64,000 bases of DNA from an uncultured Serinicoccus sp. (GTDB lineage Bacteria; Actinomycetota; Actinomycetes; Actinomycetales; Dermatophilaceae): assembly GCF_947487915.1 (NCBI RefSeq), contig NZ_CANKYH010000008.1, positions 186,001-250,000 on the forward strand, written 5' to 3'. A program made the position numbers and the translations under genes. Positions within the stretch are counted from its first letter, which is position 1; each line of letters begins with the position of its first letter. This document shows positions 16,627 to 26,169 of this stretch, in pieces. A model generated the notes under the pieces. The model saw nothing but the letters and a program-made list of their open reading frames with translations, did not search any database and was not told where the DNA came from.

Positions 16627-18789
16627 TCAGCTCCCAAACACGTCGATCTGCATCCCGGCGGGCAGGTACGGCGCGACGAGGCGTCGGGCCGCGTCGAGAC
16701 GCACCGGGCGCCGGAGGTGGTGGTGGACACCCATCTCTGCCCCGAACTCGCCCCCGGTGCGCAGCACCTCGGCCGCGCCGGGGGCGAGGCTGGCGAACCA
16801 GGGGGAGCCGGGCCCGAGCGAGACGTAGCTCGGGGCCGGGGCCGCGGTGGTGTCCTGCGGCGGCACGCAGCGGTAGCGCCGTGGGGTCCGGCTGCCCGGC
16901 GCCAGATAGCTGTACCTCGCGCACCCGACCTGCCGGTCGACGATGCTGACCACGCCGTCGCACAGGCTCGACGTCACCGTCAGCGTCCGGCCGCCCACGT
17001 CACCGAGGACGGTGGAGCCGGCGATGTCGAGGTGGGCGACCGGGGCAACGACGGCGTCCCCGCCGCCGCTGAGCGCAGGGTGGACGACGCTGTCGGAGAG
17101 TCGCAGCTCGGGCACCGTGTCCACGAGCACCACCGCCCCCACCACGCTGCGGCGGATCGTGACGACGCACGACCGGTTGGGCCCGGCGGCGGTGCCCTCG
17201 ACGCGCACCTGGCCGGCGATGGTGCACTGGCTGACCGTGAGCGACCCCAGGTCACCGGCGCGCACCACGACGTCGCCGTCGACGACCAGCCCGTCGAGCA
17301 GCACGCTCGACCCCGCTGAACCGCCTACGCTCAGGCCGCCGGTGATCGTCGGGCGCACGCCCTGCGTCGCGTAGACCCCCGGCACCGGCGGCAGGATGTC
17401 GCCGAGGACGGTCTGCCGACCGGGCCAGTGCGCGGCCACCAGCACCGCACGCGACTCGGCCGGGACGGTCAGGGCGACCAAATCGACGTACCGCGCGCTG
17501 TCACCGATGGAGATGACGTGGGTGCCGCCTCGACCCGCCGGGTCCGACCAGGCACCCGTCACCGCCGTCACCGCGTCGGCCAGGGTCGGGCTGGTGCCCA
17601 CCGTGGTCGACCCGGCCAGCACCGGTTGCTGCCCGGTGACCGTGTCGCCGCCGGTGTCGGTGTCACCGACAAAGGGGTCGGCCGTCAGCGCCGCGTCGTG
17701 CTCCAGCGTTCGGTCGTAGGGGCCGGCCCCGACGTCGGCGACGCTGCCGCTACCCCAGTCGACGATCACCTCTCCAGGGGTGTCGCCCACCCCGTCCTGC
17801 GCGGTGTGCAGCACCCCCCGCACCGCGTCCACCATCACCTGCCAGCCCGGGAGCGGGCCGCCGGCCCCGTCCTCGGCCAGGTCCTCCAGCCCGCACACCC
17901 GGATGCGCTCGGCGTCGAGGTCCACCCCGTCGACCCGCACGGCCAGCGGTACCGGCTCGCCCGGCGCCGACGACCGGGCAGCCTGGAGTGCGGCCAGCAA
18001 CCGCCGGGGCCGCACCGGCACCGCGAGGTCGGCCTCACCTGCCAGGTGCTCGATCCCCTCCTCGGTGGCAGGCCTGGCGAACAACGGACCCTCCCAGCCG
18101 AGCGGGTGCGCGAACCAGGTGCCCCCGACCGGGTGGGCGGGCAGACCCGTGCCCTCCCAGACCCGCAACGGGGTCACCACCACCCCGATGTGAGGTATGC
18201 CGTGTCGCCCGTGCCCGCCCCACGGCCCCGGCTCGATGGAGCGCACCTCGGCGGTGTGCGCGTGAGAGCTCAGCCAGCCCCCCGCCAGCGGCAGCGACTC
18301 CGTCTCGGCGTCGGCCGCGTGTCGCACTGATCCCCAGGCGGGCCGGTCCAGCCGCGGGTAGCGCGCGTGCGCCGTGGTGCCGAGCAGCCGGTGGAACTCG
18401 ACCGCCCGGGCCGGCCACCCGGTGACGTCGCGGACGATCTGCTCCAGCACGGCGACGGTGCCTTTGCGTTGCCGGTAGGCCACCGTGTTGGCGACGATGG
18501 TGCGGCGGCTGACACCGGCACCGCTGACGGCACCGAGGTCGTCGGGCAGCCCGGCCAGGCCGACGAGGTCCGCCAGGTAGGGCACGACCCAGTCCGGGCA
18601 GGTCTCCACGAACCAGGAGTCGTAGAGCGTCTCCAGGTCACGCTCGACGACACCGAGCTCACCGGCGACAGCGTCGAGCAGGGCGCGGAGCAGGCCGCCG
18701 GACTCCTCGTCGCGGACCAGCACGTGGCCGGGGAGCCGTGCCGCCAGGTAGTCCGCCCGGTCCGCCCGGCGCTCGGCGAAGGCCGTCAT
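16627..18789 (-). CDS. eCIS baseplate protein, tail-protein-I-like N-terminus with beta-helix C-terminus
   Basis: A 720-residue protein. Residues about 10-140 (LPGHVLVRDEESGGLLRALLDAVAGELGVVERDLETLYDSWFVETCPDWVVPYLADLVGL) match the phage tail protein I/gpI-like family that links the baseplate wedge to fibres. From about residue 450 the sequence becomes short repeating beta rungs (LDGLVVDGDVVVRAGDLGSLTVSQCTIAG), typical of a right-handed beta-helix. The C-terminus has a Cys-rich stretch (VGCARYSYLAPGSRTPRRYRCVPPQ) seen in related tail genes. It overlaps the upstream gene by four bases (ATGA). In the Afp/PVC scheme it fills the slot between baseplate J proteins and fibre. Confidence 0.75.
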   Translation of the reverse strand: MTAFAERRADRADYLAARLPGHVLVRDEESGGLLRALLDAVAGELGVVERDLETLYDSWFVETCPDWVVPYLADLVGLAGLPDDLGAVSGAGVSRRTIVANTVAYRQRKGTVAVLEQIVRDVTGWPARAVEFHRLLGTTAHARYPRLDRPAWGSVRHAADAETESLPLAGGWLSSHAHTAEVRSIEPGPWGGHGRHGIPHIGVVVTPLRVWEGTGLPAHPVGGTWFAHPLGWEGPLFARPATEEGIEHLAGEADLAVPVRPRRLLAALQAARSSAPGEPVPLAVRVDGVDLDAERIRVCGLEDLAEDGAGGPLPGWQVMVDAVRGVLHTAQDGVGDTPGEVIVDWGSGSVADVGAGPYDRTLEHDAALTADPFVGDTDTGGDTVTGQQPVLAGSTTVGTSPTLADAVTAVTGAWSDPAGRGGTHVISIGDSARYVDLVALTVPAESRAVLVAAHWPGRQTVLGDILPPVPGVYATQGVRPTITGGLSVGGSAGSSVLLDGLVVDGDVVVRAGDLGSLTVSQCTIAGQVRVEGTAAGPNRSCVVTIRRSVVGAVVLVDTVPELRLSDSVVHPALSGGGDAVVAPVAHLDIAGSTVLGDVGGRTLTVTSSLCDGVVSIVDRQVGCARYSYLAPGSRTPRRYRCVPPQDTTAAPAPSYVSLGPGSPWFASLAPGAAEVLRTGGEFGAEMGVHHHLRRPVRLDAARRLVAPYLPAGMQIDVFGS

Positions 18790-21311
18790 CGGTCCACCTC
18801 CACGGTCAGCAGGTCCTCGCGCAGGGCCAGGGCCTGAGCCGGCACGAGCTCGCCCGCGACATCGGTGCCGCTGCCGCTGCTGCCCGACCCGCCGCCGACC
18901 CATCGGGCCGGCTCGGCGACCAGCAGGTCGGGGTCGGCCCCAGCCCGGCCGGGCATGCTCAAGCTCGGCATCGTCACGGTCCTCACCCCCGCGGTCGCGG
19001 CGACCACCACGAGCACGGCCGACGCCGCCAGCGGCTGCGCCAGGTCGAGGCCGCCGAAGGCCTCCAGCAGGGCCGCGCGCACCGCGGCCAGCACCGTGTC
19101 CTCCTCGTGCCGGGGGTCGACCTCGATCCTCAGCGCAGCCCCGATGTCGATGACGTCCCCGGGGAGCACCACGCGGACCGCCCGCTCCTCACGGGCCCCG
19201 TCGATCGTGTCCCGCAGGTCGCCGATGAGCGACGTGGACGCCGGGGTGAGCGTGGCGTCCAGCACGGTGAGGACCACCGCCTCGACCTGCCCGGTCCACA
19301 CCAGGTCGGCGCGGGCGCGGCCCACGCCGGAGTAGCCGCGGGCGAAGTCGGCGTAGTCCTCGACGCTGACGACCCTGTCCAGCGTCCGGATGCGTTGCGG
19401 GGCGTTGGTGCGGGCCTCCTCCAGTCCCTCCGGCGGGGCCCAGTCCCGGCTGGGCAGGAGGTTGGCCATCGCTCTGACGCCGCGCGGCTTGCGCATCGGC
19501 AGGCTCACCTGCCCGGCCTCTGCGGCCCCGCTCTCGCCGATGCCGACCCGGTAGGTCGCGGTGACGTTCTCCACGCCGGTGGGGAGCCGGGCACCGTGGG
19601 TGCCGTTGCCGAAGGTCACCGACGTCGTGCCGTCCTCGGCCTGACGGATGGTGTGCGCCTGGTCCGAGCGCCCGGCCACGAGGAGCGACTCCACCGGTGA
19701 CCAGGCGACTCCCTCGACCCACACGGTCAGCTCCGGGCTGGCGCCGGTCGGGTCGGTGGTGCTGCGGACGTGGGTCAGCGGTGCGCGGCGCAGCGCCACC
19801 GCCGGGAACTCGATGCGGCCGTCCCCGCTGCCCAGTGCCTGTTCCACGGTCTCGCCGTGGGTCGCGAGCACGACGTTGCCGCGGACGGTCACCGACCCGG
19901 GGTGGTAGCGGTGGGCCAGCGGCGGGTCGACCGTGAGCTCGAGGGTGCCCGGCGCGCTGGTGCCGGCCATGCCGGTGGTCGTGGCGCTGACGGCGGTCAC
20001 GGTGGTGGCCTCGACCTGGCGGGTGCCGTCCTGCGTGATGCCCTCGACGAGGACCAGCCGGTCGGCCTCGAGAGCCGGGTCCCCGGACACGACGGCCAGG
20101 GTCGTTCCGGGCGTGCCGTCCTCGGCCGCTCCGACCAGGCCCAGATCCGGGCGCAGCTGCGCGGCCAACGGACGGCTCACGCCGAGCACGATGGCCTGGT
20201 GGCGGTCGAAGCCGTCCAGGTGGTGGGACACGTCGACGCCGACGCGGGTCACCTTCCCGGCGATGCCGAACTTCGCCGCGCCGGAGGGTGTCACCGAGGT
20301 GATCTGGTAGCACTCGGTGCGTCCCGGCTGGTCGAGCACCAGCCACCCGTCGACGGCCAGCTCGGGCACGTCACCGTCGATCTCCAGCAGCCGCTGTGCG
20401 GCGTCGATGTCCCAGTCGTCCCACTGCCCGGCATGCTCGTCGTCCAGCAGCTCGGGAGCGGGGGAGGTCCAGCCGAACAGGTTCAACCGGCGGGTCAGGT
20501 GGTGGACCACGAGCTCGTCCTCGGCGACGAGCGGTCGCGCGCTGGTGAACCCCACGCCCCGGTCGAGCCGCAGGCGGGTCCAGCCGACGGCGTAGGCCGG
20601 GTCCGTCGTCACCTCGACCACGCGGCGGACGTCCCACTTCTCGTGGTCGGCGGAGTGATCCTCGGTGGAGGTCACCCCGCGCCGTTCGGAGCCGACCACC
20701 AGGACGTGGTCGTCCACCCGCACGCCGGTGGCCGTGCCCGCCAGCCAGAGCGTGTCCGTGCCGTACGGGATGTCCTGCGGCACCGACACCGCCCCGGAGA
20801 GGGTGTTCCAGGCGCCACGGGCCTCCAGCGGCTCGGAGGTCTCGAAGATCTGGGGCAGCTCGCCGGGCGCGGGGATGGTCTGCACCGGGGTGCTCACCGG
20901 GACCTGGACCGTCGCGGGTGCACCCGCCGCCGTCTCGACCTCCACGGCCAGCTCGACCTCGGCGCTGACGCCGGGCCGTGGCTCGTACCCGAGGGTGCGG
21001 GCCAGCTGACGCACCGAGCCACGCTCGGTCGCGGTCCGCAGGAATCCCTCCTGGGCGATGCGCTCGGTGTAGAAGGACACGATGTCGGTGACCACGCCCC
21101 AGGAGTCCAGCAGCGCGATGGCCGGATCGGTGGTCGCGTCGTGCGCGATCGACCGGACCGGCAGGGGTTGCGCCGGATCCGCGAGGTAGGCGCGCATCCG
21201 CGCCAGGGCCTGACCGTGGGGGGCGGCCCGCCACCGCAGCGTGCGCTGCCCGGCCGGGTTCGTGAGGGCGGGTGGCCCGCCGTCCGGGGTGGCCGCGTCG
21301 TCCACGCTCAT
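18786..21311 (-). CDS. eCIS putative baseplate assembly protein (gpJ-like), downstream copy
   Basis: An 841-residue protein of the putative-baseplate-assembly (TIGR02243/baseplate J) type. The N-terminal block is ALLDSWGVVTDIVSFYTERIAQEGFLRTATERGSVRQLARTLGYEPRPGV (about residues 60-110), and J-like strands follow. The C-terminal third carries RTLDRVVSVEDYADFARGYSGVGRARADL and the ATAGVRTVTMPS end. It forms half of the baseplate wedge around the hub, equivalent to Afp11/Afp12. The neighbouring gene is a distant homologue with the same layout, so the two probably make a heterodimeric wedge. ATG 21311 overlaps the upstream stop. Confidence 0.85.
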   Translation of the reverse strand: MSVDDAATPDGGPPALTNPAGQRTLRWRAAPHGQALARMRAYLADPAQPLPVRSIAHDATTDPAIALLDSWGVVTDIVSFYTERIAQEGFLRTATERGSVRQLARTLGYEPRPGVSAEVELAVEVETAAGAPATVQVPVSTPVQTIPAPGELPQIFETSEPLEARGAWNTLSGAVSVPQDIPYGTDTLWLAGTATGVRVDDHVLVVGSERRGVTSTEDHSADHEKWDVRRVVEVTTDPAYAVGWTRLRLDRGVGFTSARPLVAEDELVVHHLTRRLNLFGWTSPAPELLDDEHAGQWDDWDIDAAQRLLEIDGDVPELAVDGWLVLDQPGRTECYQITSVTPSGAAKFGIAGKVTRVGVDVSHHLDGFDRHQAIVLGVSRPLAAQLRPDLGLVGAAEDGTPGTTLAVVSGDPALEADRLVLVEGITQDGTRQVEATTVTAVSATTTGMAGTSAPGTLELTVDPPLAHRYHPGSVTVRGNVVLATHGETVEQALGSGDGRIEFPAVALRRAPLTHVRSTTDPTGASPELTVWVEGVAWSPVESLLVAGRSDQAHTIRQAEDGTTSVTFGNGTHGARLPTGVENVTATYRVGIGESGAAEAGQVSLPMRKPRGVRAMANLLPSRDWAPPEGLEEARTNAPQRIRTLDRVVSVEDYADFARGYSGVGRARADLVWTGQVEAVVLTVLDATLTPASTSLIGDLRDTIDGAREERAVRVVLPGDVIDIGAALRIEVDPRHEEDTVLAAVRAALLEAFGGLDLAQPLAASAVLVVVAATAGVRTVTMPSLSMPGRAGADPDLLVAEPARWVGGGSGSSGSGTDVAGELVPAQALALREDLLTVEVDR

Positions 21312-23824
21312 GTCCCGCCTCGCACCGTCAGCTCGAGCCGCCCGTGCTCCGGGTTGCTGGGGTCGCTGTCGCAGCGCAGCACCTCTCGCGAGCCGGCCTC
21401 GATGACTCCCGCGGCCAGGGTCTGCGCAGCGGCCGAGGGAGTCGCGGTGGCCCTCGAGAAGGCGGTGACCTCGACCCAGGCGATCCCCGGCACGCCCATG
21501 GCCGCCGCCACCACGCCGGAGAGCCTCACCTGCTGGCCGAAGGTGAACCGGTCGACGTGGAAGAAGCCGGGGGTGCCGTCCTCGTGCAGGCCGCTGGTGA
21601 AGACACGGCGCAGCGCGACCTCGGTCGGCGCGTGGGGCGTGTCCCGGTGGAGGCAGGCGGTGAGTGCGATGCTCAGGGCGACCATGAGCGGTCGCTCCAG
21701 CGTCACGTCGATCCCCGCCATCCGCCGGACCTCCAGCGCGGCTGCGACCTCCTGCGCGACGGTGGGGCCGTCGCCGTACGCGGCGACCCGGTCCAGGGTG
21801 ACGGCCTGGGTGTACCAGGAGCCGCTCCATCGCCGCCGCGCCACGGCCCGCTGCACCCCCGGGTGCTGCTCGGCGACGACGGCGTAGTCGGGCGAGGTCA
21901 CCGCCCGCAGCTGGGTCCGGAAAGCGGCAGGGGCGAGCTGCACCACGTCCTCCATCGGTTCGGGGTCGGTGCCCCCTGTCGCGGGAAGCGGGTTCCACAC
22001 CTGCACCGACAGCCCCCCGAAGGGGTCCGTGCCGTCCGGAGCGGCGAGGTGTCGGACCAGTCGGTCCGCGGCCAGGTTTCCTCGTCGCCCGCCGCCGCGC
22101 CGGTAGGACGCCGCGAAGGTCGTCCCCCGGGTCGGTTGCCGCCCGGTCACGCCGTCGCCGAAGCGCACCCGGGCGACCCCGCCCGGCTCCGGCTCGACCA
22201 CGAGGTGGGTGTCCAGGCGGCCACTGGCCAACAGGTCCTGCCGCGGTGTCCAGGTGTGCTCCCCGTCGTCCAGCTCCAGCCACGGCAGGGCGGCGCGCGG
22301 GTCGGGCTGCAGCAGCTCGGCGGCAGGGGCGTCGGCGGGATAGGTCCGGTCGATGCTGGCGATGGTGGGATGGCTGACCCGTGGCCGGTAGGCACCCATG
22401 CCCACGGTCGGCGGGATCAGCGGCCGGCGCGCGACGGTCGCACCGTCGTCGGCGGGCACGATGTTGCCCAACGCCACGGCGACCGGCTGGGCGGCGCCCG
22501 GCAGCGTCACCTGGAGCGGGCCGGCGAGCGCGTCCGCCACGGACCAGCGCAGCTCCCACACCCACAGCCCCGGCTCGAGCACGTCGTCGTGTCGATGAGG
22601 GTCGCTGGTCAGCCGGACGGGGTGACGCCGGTTCGGGTCGCCCTGGGAGACGTCACCACCGACCGGCCGCTCGGCGAGCACCAGCAGGTCGCCGGCGACC
22701 AGACCGGGGTCCGTGCCGACGGCGGTCACGACGTACGCGGCGGTCGTCCCGGGCTCCAGGCGATGGTCCGGGTCGCCCCAGGCGTGCAGCGGCATGGCGT
22801 TGCGGGAGGGCCGCAGGGTCGCGGCGGCGGCCGTCTCGAAGACGGTGCCACCGACCTCCGCCGCGTCGGCGGCGTCGGTGACGTCGGCGGCCGGCGGCAG
22901 GTCGGTCACCGCGACTCCTGCAGGGACCGTGAGGGCATGGGGAACGCTGAACGACAGCAGCGTCCGGGCCGAGCAGCCCTCGTGCATCTGGTAGGCCAGC
23001 AGCCGCGCGTGGCGGCGCACGGAGGTGCGGCGGCGGGCCGTCGAGAGGTATGCCTCGGCGGCGACGGCATCCTGCCAGCTCGCCAACCGGTCGCCCACGG
23101 AGGCGAAGAGCTCGACCATCATCACACCGGGGTCGGCGGGGGAGCGGTCGGTCCACTCGGGGAGCACGGTCGACAGCCGGTCCAGGAGCCGCATCCGGAG
23201 CGCCTCGTAGTCGCGGGCGAGGTAGTCCCCGGGCAGCAGGTCGTCCACCACCGGGACCATGGCGGCTGGCAGGGCGCAGTCGTCGTCAGCGGGACAGTCG
23301 ACGGTGAAGCGCACCGGAGAGACCGACAGCGGCACGTCGATGCCCGGCGGGGCGCTCCCGCTGCCGGGGCCCAGCAGCCGCACCTGGTAGGTCGAGAAGT
23401 CACCGCTGGAGGAGGTGCGCAGCACGAAGGCGGCACCGCGTCGTTCCTCGGGCACGGTCGCGGCGACCAGGTCGCGATCGGCGGCGGTGACCTCGGGCAG
23501 CGCCACGGGCGGCTGACCGGAGGCGCCGGCGATGCTCAGCGCACCGTGCGCCCAGAGGACCTCGACCGGATTGAGGGCCGGGTCCTCCCGGACGCCACCG
23601 AGCACCCGGACCTCGCCGGCCCCCCAGCCCACCGGCACCGGGCCGTTCACCAGGTGCACCACCAGGGTCCGCTGCGCGGGCGCGCCGGCGACGTGTCCGG
23701 GCCGGCCGACATGGTTGGAGAGCACCTCCACCCGGTCGATGCCGTCGATGTCACTGCGGCCGCGGATGAGCGAACGACGGGCCTCCCGGTCCACGTCGGC
23801 GAGCAGCGGCAGGTCGGCCGTCAT
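21308..23824 (-). CDS. eCIS putative baseplate assembly protein (gpJ-like), upstream copy
   Basis: An 838-residue protein. The core signature LLPGDYLARDYEALRMRLLDRLSTVLPEWTDRSPADPGVMMVELFASVGDRLASWQDAVAAEAYLSTARRRTSVRRHARLLAY lies at about residues 195-280 and is diagnostic of eCIS/phage-like baseplate J proteins. The C-terminal LRAVTSPDYAVVAEQHPGVQRAVARRRWSGSWYTQAVTLD and GFFHVDRFTFGQQVRLSGV blocks are wedge contacts in relatives. An N-terminal about 180-residue beta domain precedes the core. It is overlapped by four bases at both ends, in the middle of the operon. Confidence 0.87.
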   Translation of the reverse strand: MTADLPLLADVDREARRSLIRGRSDIDGIDRVEVLSNHVGRPGHVAGAPAQRTLVVHLVNGPVPVGWGAGEVRVLGGVREDPALNPVEVLWAHGALSIAGASGQPPVALPEVTAADRDLVAATVPEERRGAAFVLRTSSSGDFSTYQVRLLGPGSGSAPPGIDVPLSVSPVRFTVDCPADDDCALPAAMVPVVDDLLPGDYLARDYEALRMRLLDRLSTVLPEWTDRSPADPGVMMVELFASVGDRLASWQDAVAAEAYLSTARRRTSVRRHARLLAYQMHEGCSARTLLSFSVPHALTVPAGVAVTDLPPAADVTDAADAAEVGGTVFETAAAATLRPSRNAMPLHAWGDPDHRLEPGTTAAYVVTAVGTDPGLVAGDLLVLAERPVGGDVSQGDPNRRHPVRLTSDPHRHDDVLEPGLWVWELRWSVADALAGPLQVTLPGAAQPVAVALGNIVPADDGATVARRPLIPPTVGMGAYRPRVSHPTIASIDRTYPADAPAAELLQPDPRAALPWLELDDGEHTWTPRQDLLASGRLDTHLVVEPEPGGVARVRFGDGVTGRQPTRGTTFAASYRRGGGRRGNLAADRLVRHLAAPDGTDPFGGLSVQVWNPLPATGGTDPEPMEDVVQLAPAAFRTQLRAVTSPDYAVVAEQHPGVQRAVARRRWSGSWYTQAVTLDRVAAYGDGPTVAQEVAAALEVRRMAGIDVTLERPLMVALSIALTACLHRDTPHAPTEVALRRVFTSGLHEDGTPGFFHVDRFTFGQQVRLSGVVAAAMGVPGIAWVEVTAFSRATATPSAAAQTLAAGVIEAGSREVLRCDSDPSNPEHGRLELTVRGGT

Positions 23825-24222
23825 CCGCCCACACCTCCGCTGACCTCCAGCGAGCGCGGCTGGTCGGTGGTCCGGTGCAGTGGCCGGTAGACCACGGTCA
23901 CGTCCAGCCGGCCCTCGGTCGCGCTGACGCTCACCCGCTCGACCGCGATGAGGTCGCCCAACCACTGCTGCAGCGCCCCGTGCACCAGGGCCTGCGTCGA
24001 GTCCGCGAGGGAGTCACCGGAGGGCGCGAAGACCAACCCGGCCACTCCGCTGCCGAACGTCGGGCGGTTGACGCGCTCGCCGGGCTGGGTGAAGAGAACC
24101 TGCTCGACGAGCCCGCGGAGGTACTGCTCGTCGTCCGCTCGCTCGGTCCGGCCCCGCCCGTCCAGCCGGAGCGGGAAGGCCAGGTGTCGCGGGGCGTAGG
24201 CCCGCTGCGGGGAGGTCGTCAT
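23821..24222 (-). CDS. eCIS gp25-like baseplate wedge protein
   Basis: A 133-residue protein of the T4 gp25/W family (Afp9). The diagnostic block VEQVLFTQPGERVNRPTFGSGV (about residues 40-61) contains the conserved E-R and P-x-F-G-S-G that clamp the sheath to the baseplate and nucleate sheath assembly. The start is ATG 24222, overlapping the PAAR-like gene stop. Length is normal for the family. Confidence 0.9.
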   Translation of the reverse strand: MTTSPQRAYAPRHLAFPLRLDGRGRTERADDEQYLRGLVEQVLFTQPGERVNRPTFGSGVAGLVFAPSGDSLADSTQALVHGALQQWLGDLIAVERVSVSATEGRLDVTVVYRPLHRTTDQPRSLEVSGGVGG

Positions 24223-24536
24223 GTCGCCCGCACCCGGGTCTGGGTGGCGCTCGCCAGGAGCGGCACACCGGTCGGGGCGCAGGTGCCGGGCGCCGCCAGG
24301 ATCGCCAACGGCATCCCCATGCTGGTGACGCGCGTGGTACCGGTGGTCCACATGCCGGTGACGCAGGGGCCACCGCTCGCGGGCGGGTAGGGGCACCCGG
24401 CGACGGCATACGTCGTGACCTGCTGGACGCTGGCCGTGCCGCCGAGCTTCACCCGTGGATTGACGGTGGTCGGGGTGGCCCGGCCCTGGTGGGCGCAGGC
24501 GACAGCGGCGGTCTGCGTGAGCAGGAAGCCAGGCAT
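24219..24536 (-). CDS. eCIS PAAR-like spike-tip protein
   Basis: A 105-residue Gly/Thr/Pro-rich beta protein (MPGFLLTQTAAVACAHQGRATPTTVNPRVKLGG, then CPYPPASGGPCVTGMWTTGTTRVTSMGMPLAI). The His/Cys residues are placed as in PAAR or DUF4280 tip proteins, which form a metal-bound cone on the spike. Its place directly after the spike gene and its length support this (Afp10 slot). A missing classical PAAR triad makes the exact family uncertain. It shares one base with the spike gene (TGATG). Confidence 0.72.
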   Translation of the reverse strand: MPGFLLTQTAAVACAHQGRATPTTVNPRVKLGGTASVQQVTTYAVAGCPYPPASGGPCVTGMWTTGTTRVTSMGMPLAILAAPGTCAPTGVPLLASATQTRVRAT

Positions 24537-25027
24537 CACATGACCTCCAGGGCACCGTTGTTGACGGAGACGGAGACCGGCCCGACGGTGATCTGCTGGG
24601 TGCCCAGGCTGATGGTCAGCCCGGCCGGGCCGGCCTCGATGGTGGCGGCGCCGAGCGGGGTGCTCGCGGTGATCGTCAGCATCCCGATGAGGTCGTTGAT
24701 CTCGACGGTGGCGGTGTCGGTCTTCAGCACCTTCATCTGCTCGACCGGTGGGACCGCAGGTGCCTGCCCGACCCCCCAGAAGCAGCCACCCAGGATCGGC
24801 TTGTCCGGGTCGCCGCCCTCGAACTCGATCCACACGTGGGTGCCCTGGGGAGGCACCAGGAACATCCCCACCCCGTCCCCGGCGTACGGAACGCAGGGCA
24901 TGGCCCAGCTCATCGTGCCGTCGCCCAGCACGGCGGGGCACTTCACCTGCACCCGGCCCTGGCCGAGCGGATCGAGCGTGTTCTCGACGGTGCCGCGGTA
25001 CTTCCCGAAGAACGCCGGCCCACTCAT
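24536..25027 (-). CDS. eCIS spike OB-fold/needle protein (gp5/VgrG C-terminal-like)
   Basis: A 163-residue protein with the Phage_base_V OB domain: YRGTVENTLDPLGQGRVQVKCPAVLGDGTMSWAMPCVPYAGDGVGMFLVPPQGTHVWIEFEGGDPDKPILGGCFWG (residues 10-85). A repetitive beta-prism tail follows (TATVEINDLIGMLTITASTPLGAATIEAGPAGLTISLG), as in T4 gp5C. In Afp8, Pvc8 and VgrG this is fused to the hub; here it is a separate gene after the hub, overlapping it by four bases. Confidence 0.88.
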   Translation of the reverse strand: MSGPAFFGKYRGTVENTLDPLGQGRVQVKCPAVLGDGTMSWAMPCVPYAGDGVGMFLVPPQGTHVWIEFEGGDPDKPILGGCFWGVGQAPAVPPVEQMKVLKTDTATVEINDLIGMLTITASTPLGAATIEAGPAGLTISLGTQQITVGPVSVSVNNGALEVM

Positions 25028-26169
25028 GAGACCCTCACCACCGGGACGGTCGAGCCGTAGCCCTCGCGGGTCAACGTGAAGTCGGCGGTGTAGCCGCCCG
25101 GATGCAGCTGGTGCACCACCTGCTGGACGTACCACAGACCGTCGTGCGACCAACCCGCACCGCGCATCCCGACGAGGCCACGCGGCCGCAGGACCGCGCC
25201 GTAGACACCACCGTCCAGCCGTCCGGTCGCGGTCACGCAGTTCATCGCCGCGTCGGTCCGGGCCTGGGCATGGGCGAGGGCGGTCACCGCGCTGACACCG
25301 GTGTCGCGGTAGGCGCGGGTGCGGACGGACGGAGCGTGCACGGCCCAGACGGGCATCGCGGCCAGCGGCGGTCGAGTGGCTCCGAAGGTGCGCACCGGGA
25401 TGACGACTCCGGTGCGCGGGTCCTGCACCTGGCCGTCGAGAACCTCCGGGCCGAGCACGTCCTCCCGGAAGGTCGGGGCGCCGAGGACGGTGGTGTCCGG
25501 CCCGAGGTCGACGGACAGTGCCTTCTGCGGTGCCCCGGCGCGCACCGGCGGCCCCCAGTAGAGCGTGCTGACCCCCGGCACCGGGCCAGGGTCGACGTAG
25601 CAGACGAAGCCGTTGACGTCGGCGAGCTGCTGGAGGTGGGACCAGTCGGTGCCCTGCTGGGTGGGGGTGCGCTCGATCGGCAGCGGTGGCTCGCTCACCG
25701 GGGGCGGGAGCGCGGACGGGATGAGTCCGGTGGCGGCATACCGCGCGGCGATGGTCAGTACCTGGAGGTGGTCGGTGAGCCCCACGTGCTCGGCCGACAC
25801 CTCGTGCCGGTCGAGCAGCAGCGACAGGTCCTGCCCGGTGATGCGCACACCGGCCTGTGTCTGTGCGCTGCCGGGGACGTACTCGGTCTCGGTGACGATC
25901 CCGTCCATGAGGACGTGCGGGATCACCCCCAGGGTCAGCACGAGCACGACGCGGTGGTTGGCGCGCAGTGCCGTCATCCCGAGCACCGGGGTGTCCAGCG
26001 CCGCCATCGGGCCGCTGCGTCCGGCGTCCAGGCTGATGGTGAAGGCGGAACGCCCCTCGTCGGACTCGGTCACCGTCACCTCGCGCACCCGGGCGGTGAG
26101 GTCGGGGGTGAGCGGCATCGGGATGGTGGGCCCGGCGAGGATGGTGAGGCGGGTGCCGAGGGCGGTCAT
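25024..26169 (-). CDS. eCIS baseplate hub protein (gp27/gpD-like)
   Basis: A 381-residue protein of the phage late-control-D/gp27 hub fold, with two tube-like beta barrels that form the trimeric hub to which the inner tube docks. Visible blocks are the first barrel (VREVTVTESDEGRSAFTISLDAG), LVLTLGVIPHVLMDGIVTETEYVPG, ITGQDLSLLLDRHEV (about residues 128-142) and LQQLADVNGFVCYVDPGP (about residues 205-222). The last is the standard hub motif read as L-A-x-x-x-G-F-x-x-Y. It lacks the OB/needle part, which is encoded by the next gene. It overlaps the LysM gene by four bases. Confidence 0.88.
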   Translation of the reverse strand: MTALGTRLTILAGPTIPMPLTPDLTARVREVTVTESDEGRSAFTISLDAGRSGPMAALDTPVLGMTALRANHRVVLVLTLGVIPHVLMDGIVTETEYVPGSAQTQAGVRITGQDLSLLLDRHEVSAEHVGLTDHLQVLTIAARYAATGLIPSALPPPVSEPPLPIERTPTQQGTDWSHLQQLADVNGFVCYVDPGPVPGVSTLYWGPPVRAGAPQKALSVDLGPDTTVLGAPTFREDVLGPEVLDGQVQDPRTGVVIPVRTFGATRPPLAAMPVWAVHAPSVRTRAYRDTGVSAVTALAHAQARTDAAMNCVTATGRLDGGVYGAVLRPRGLVGMRGAGWSHDGLWYVQQVVHQLHPGGYTADFTLTREGYGSTVPVVRVS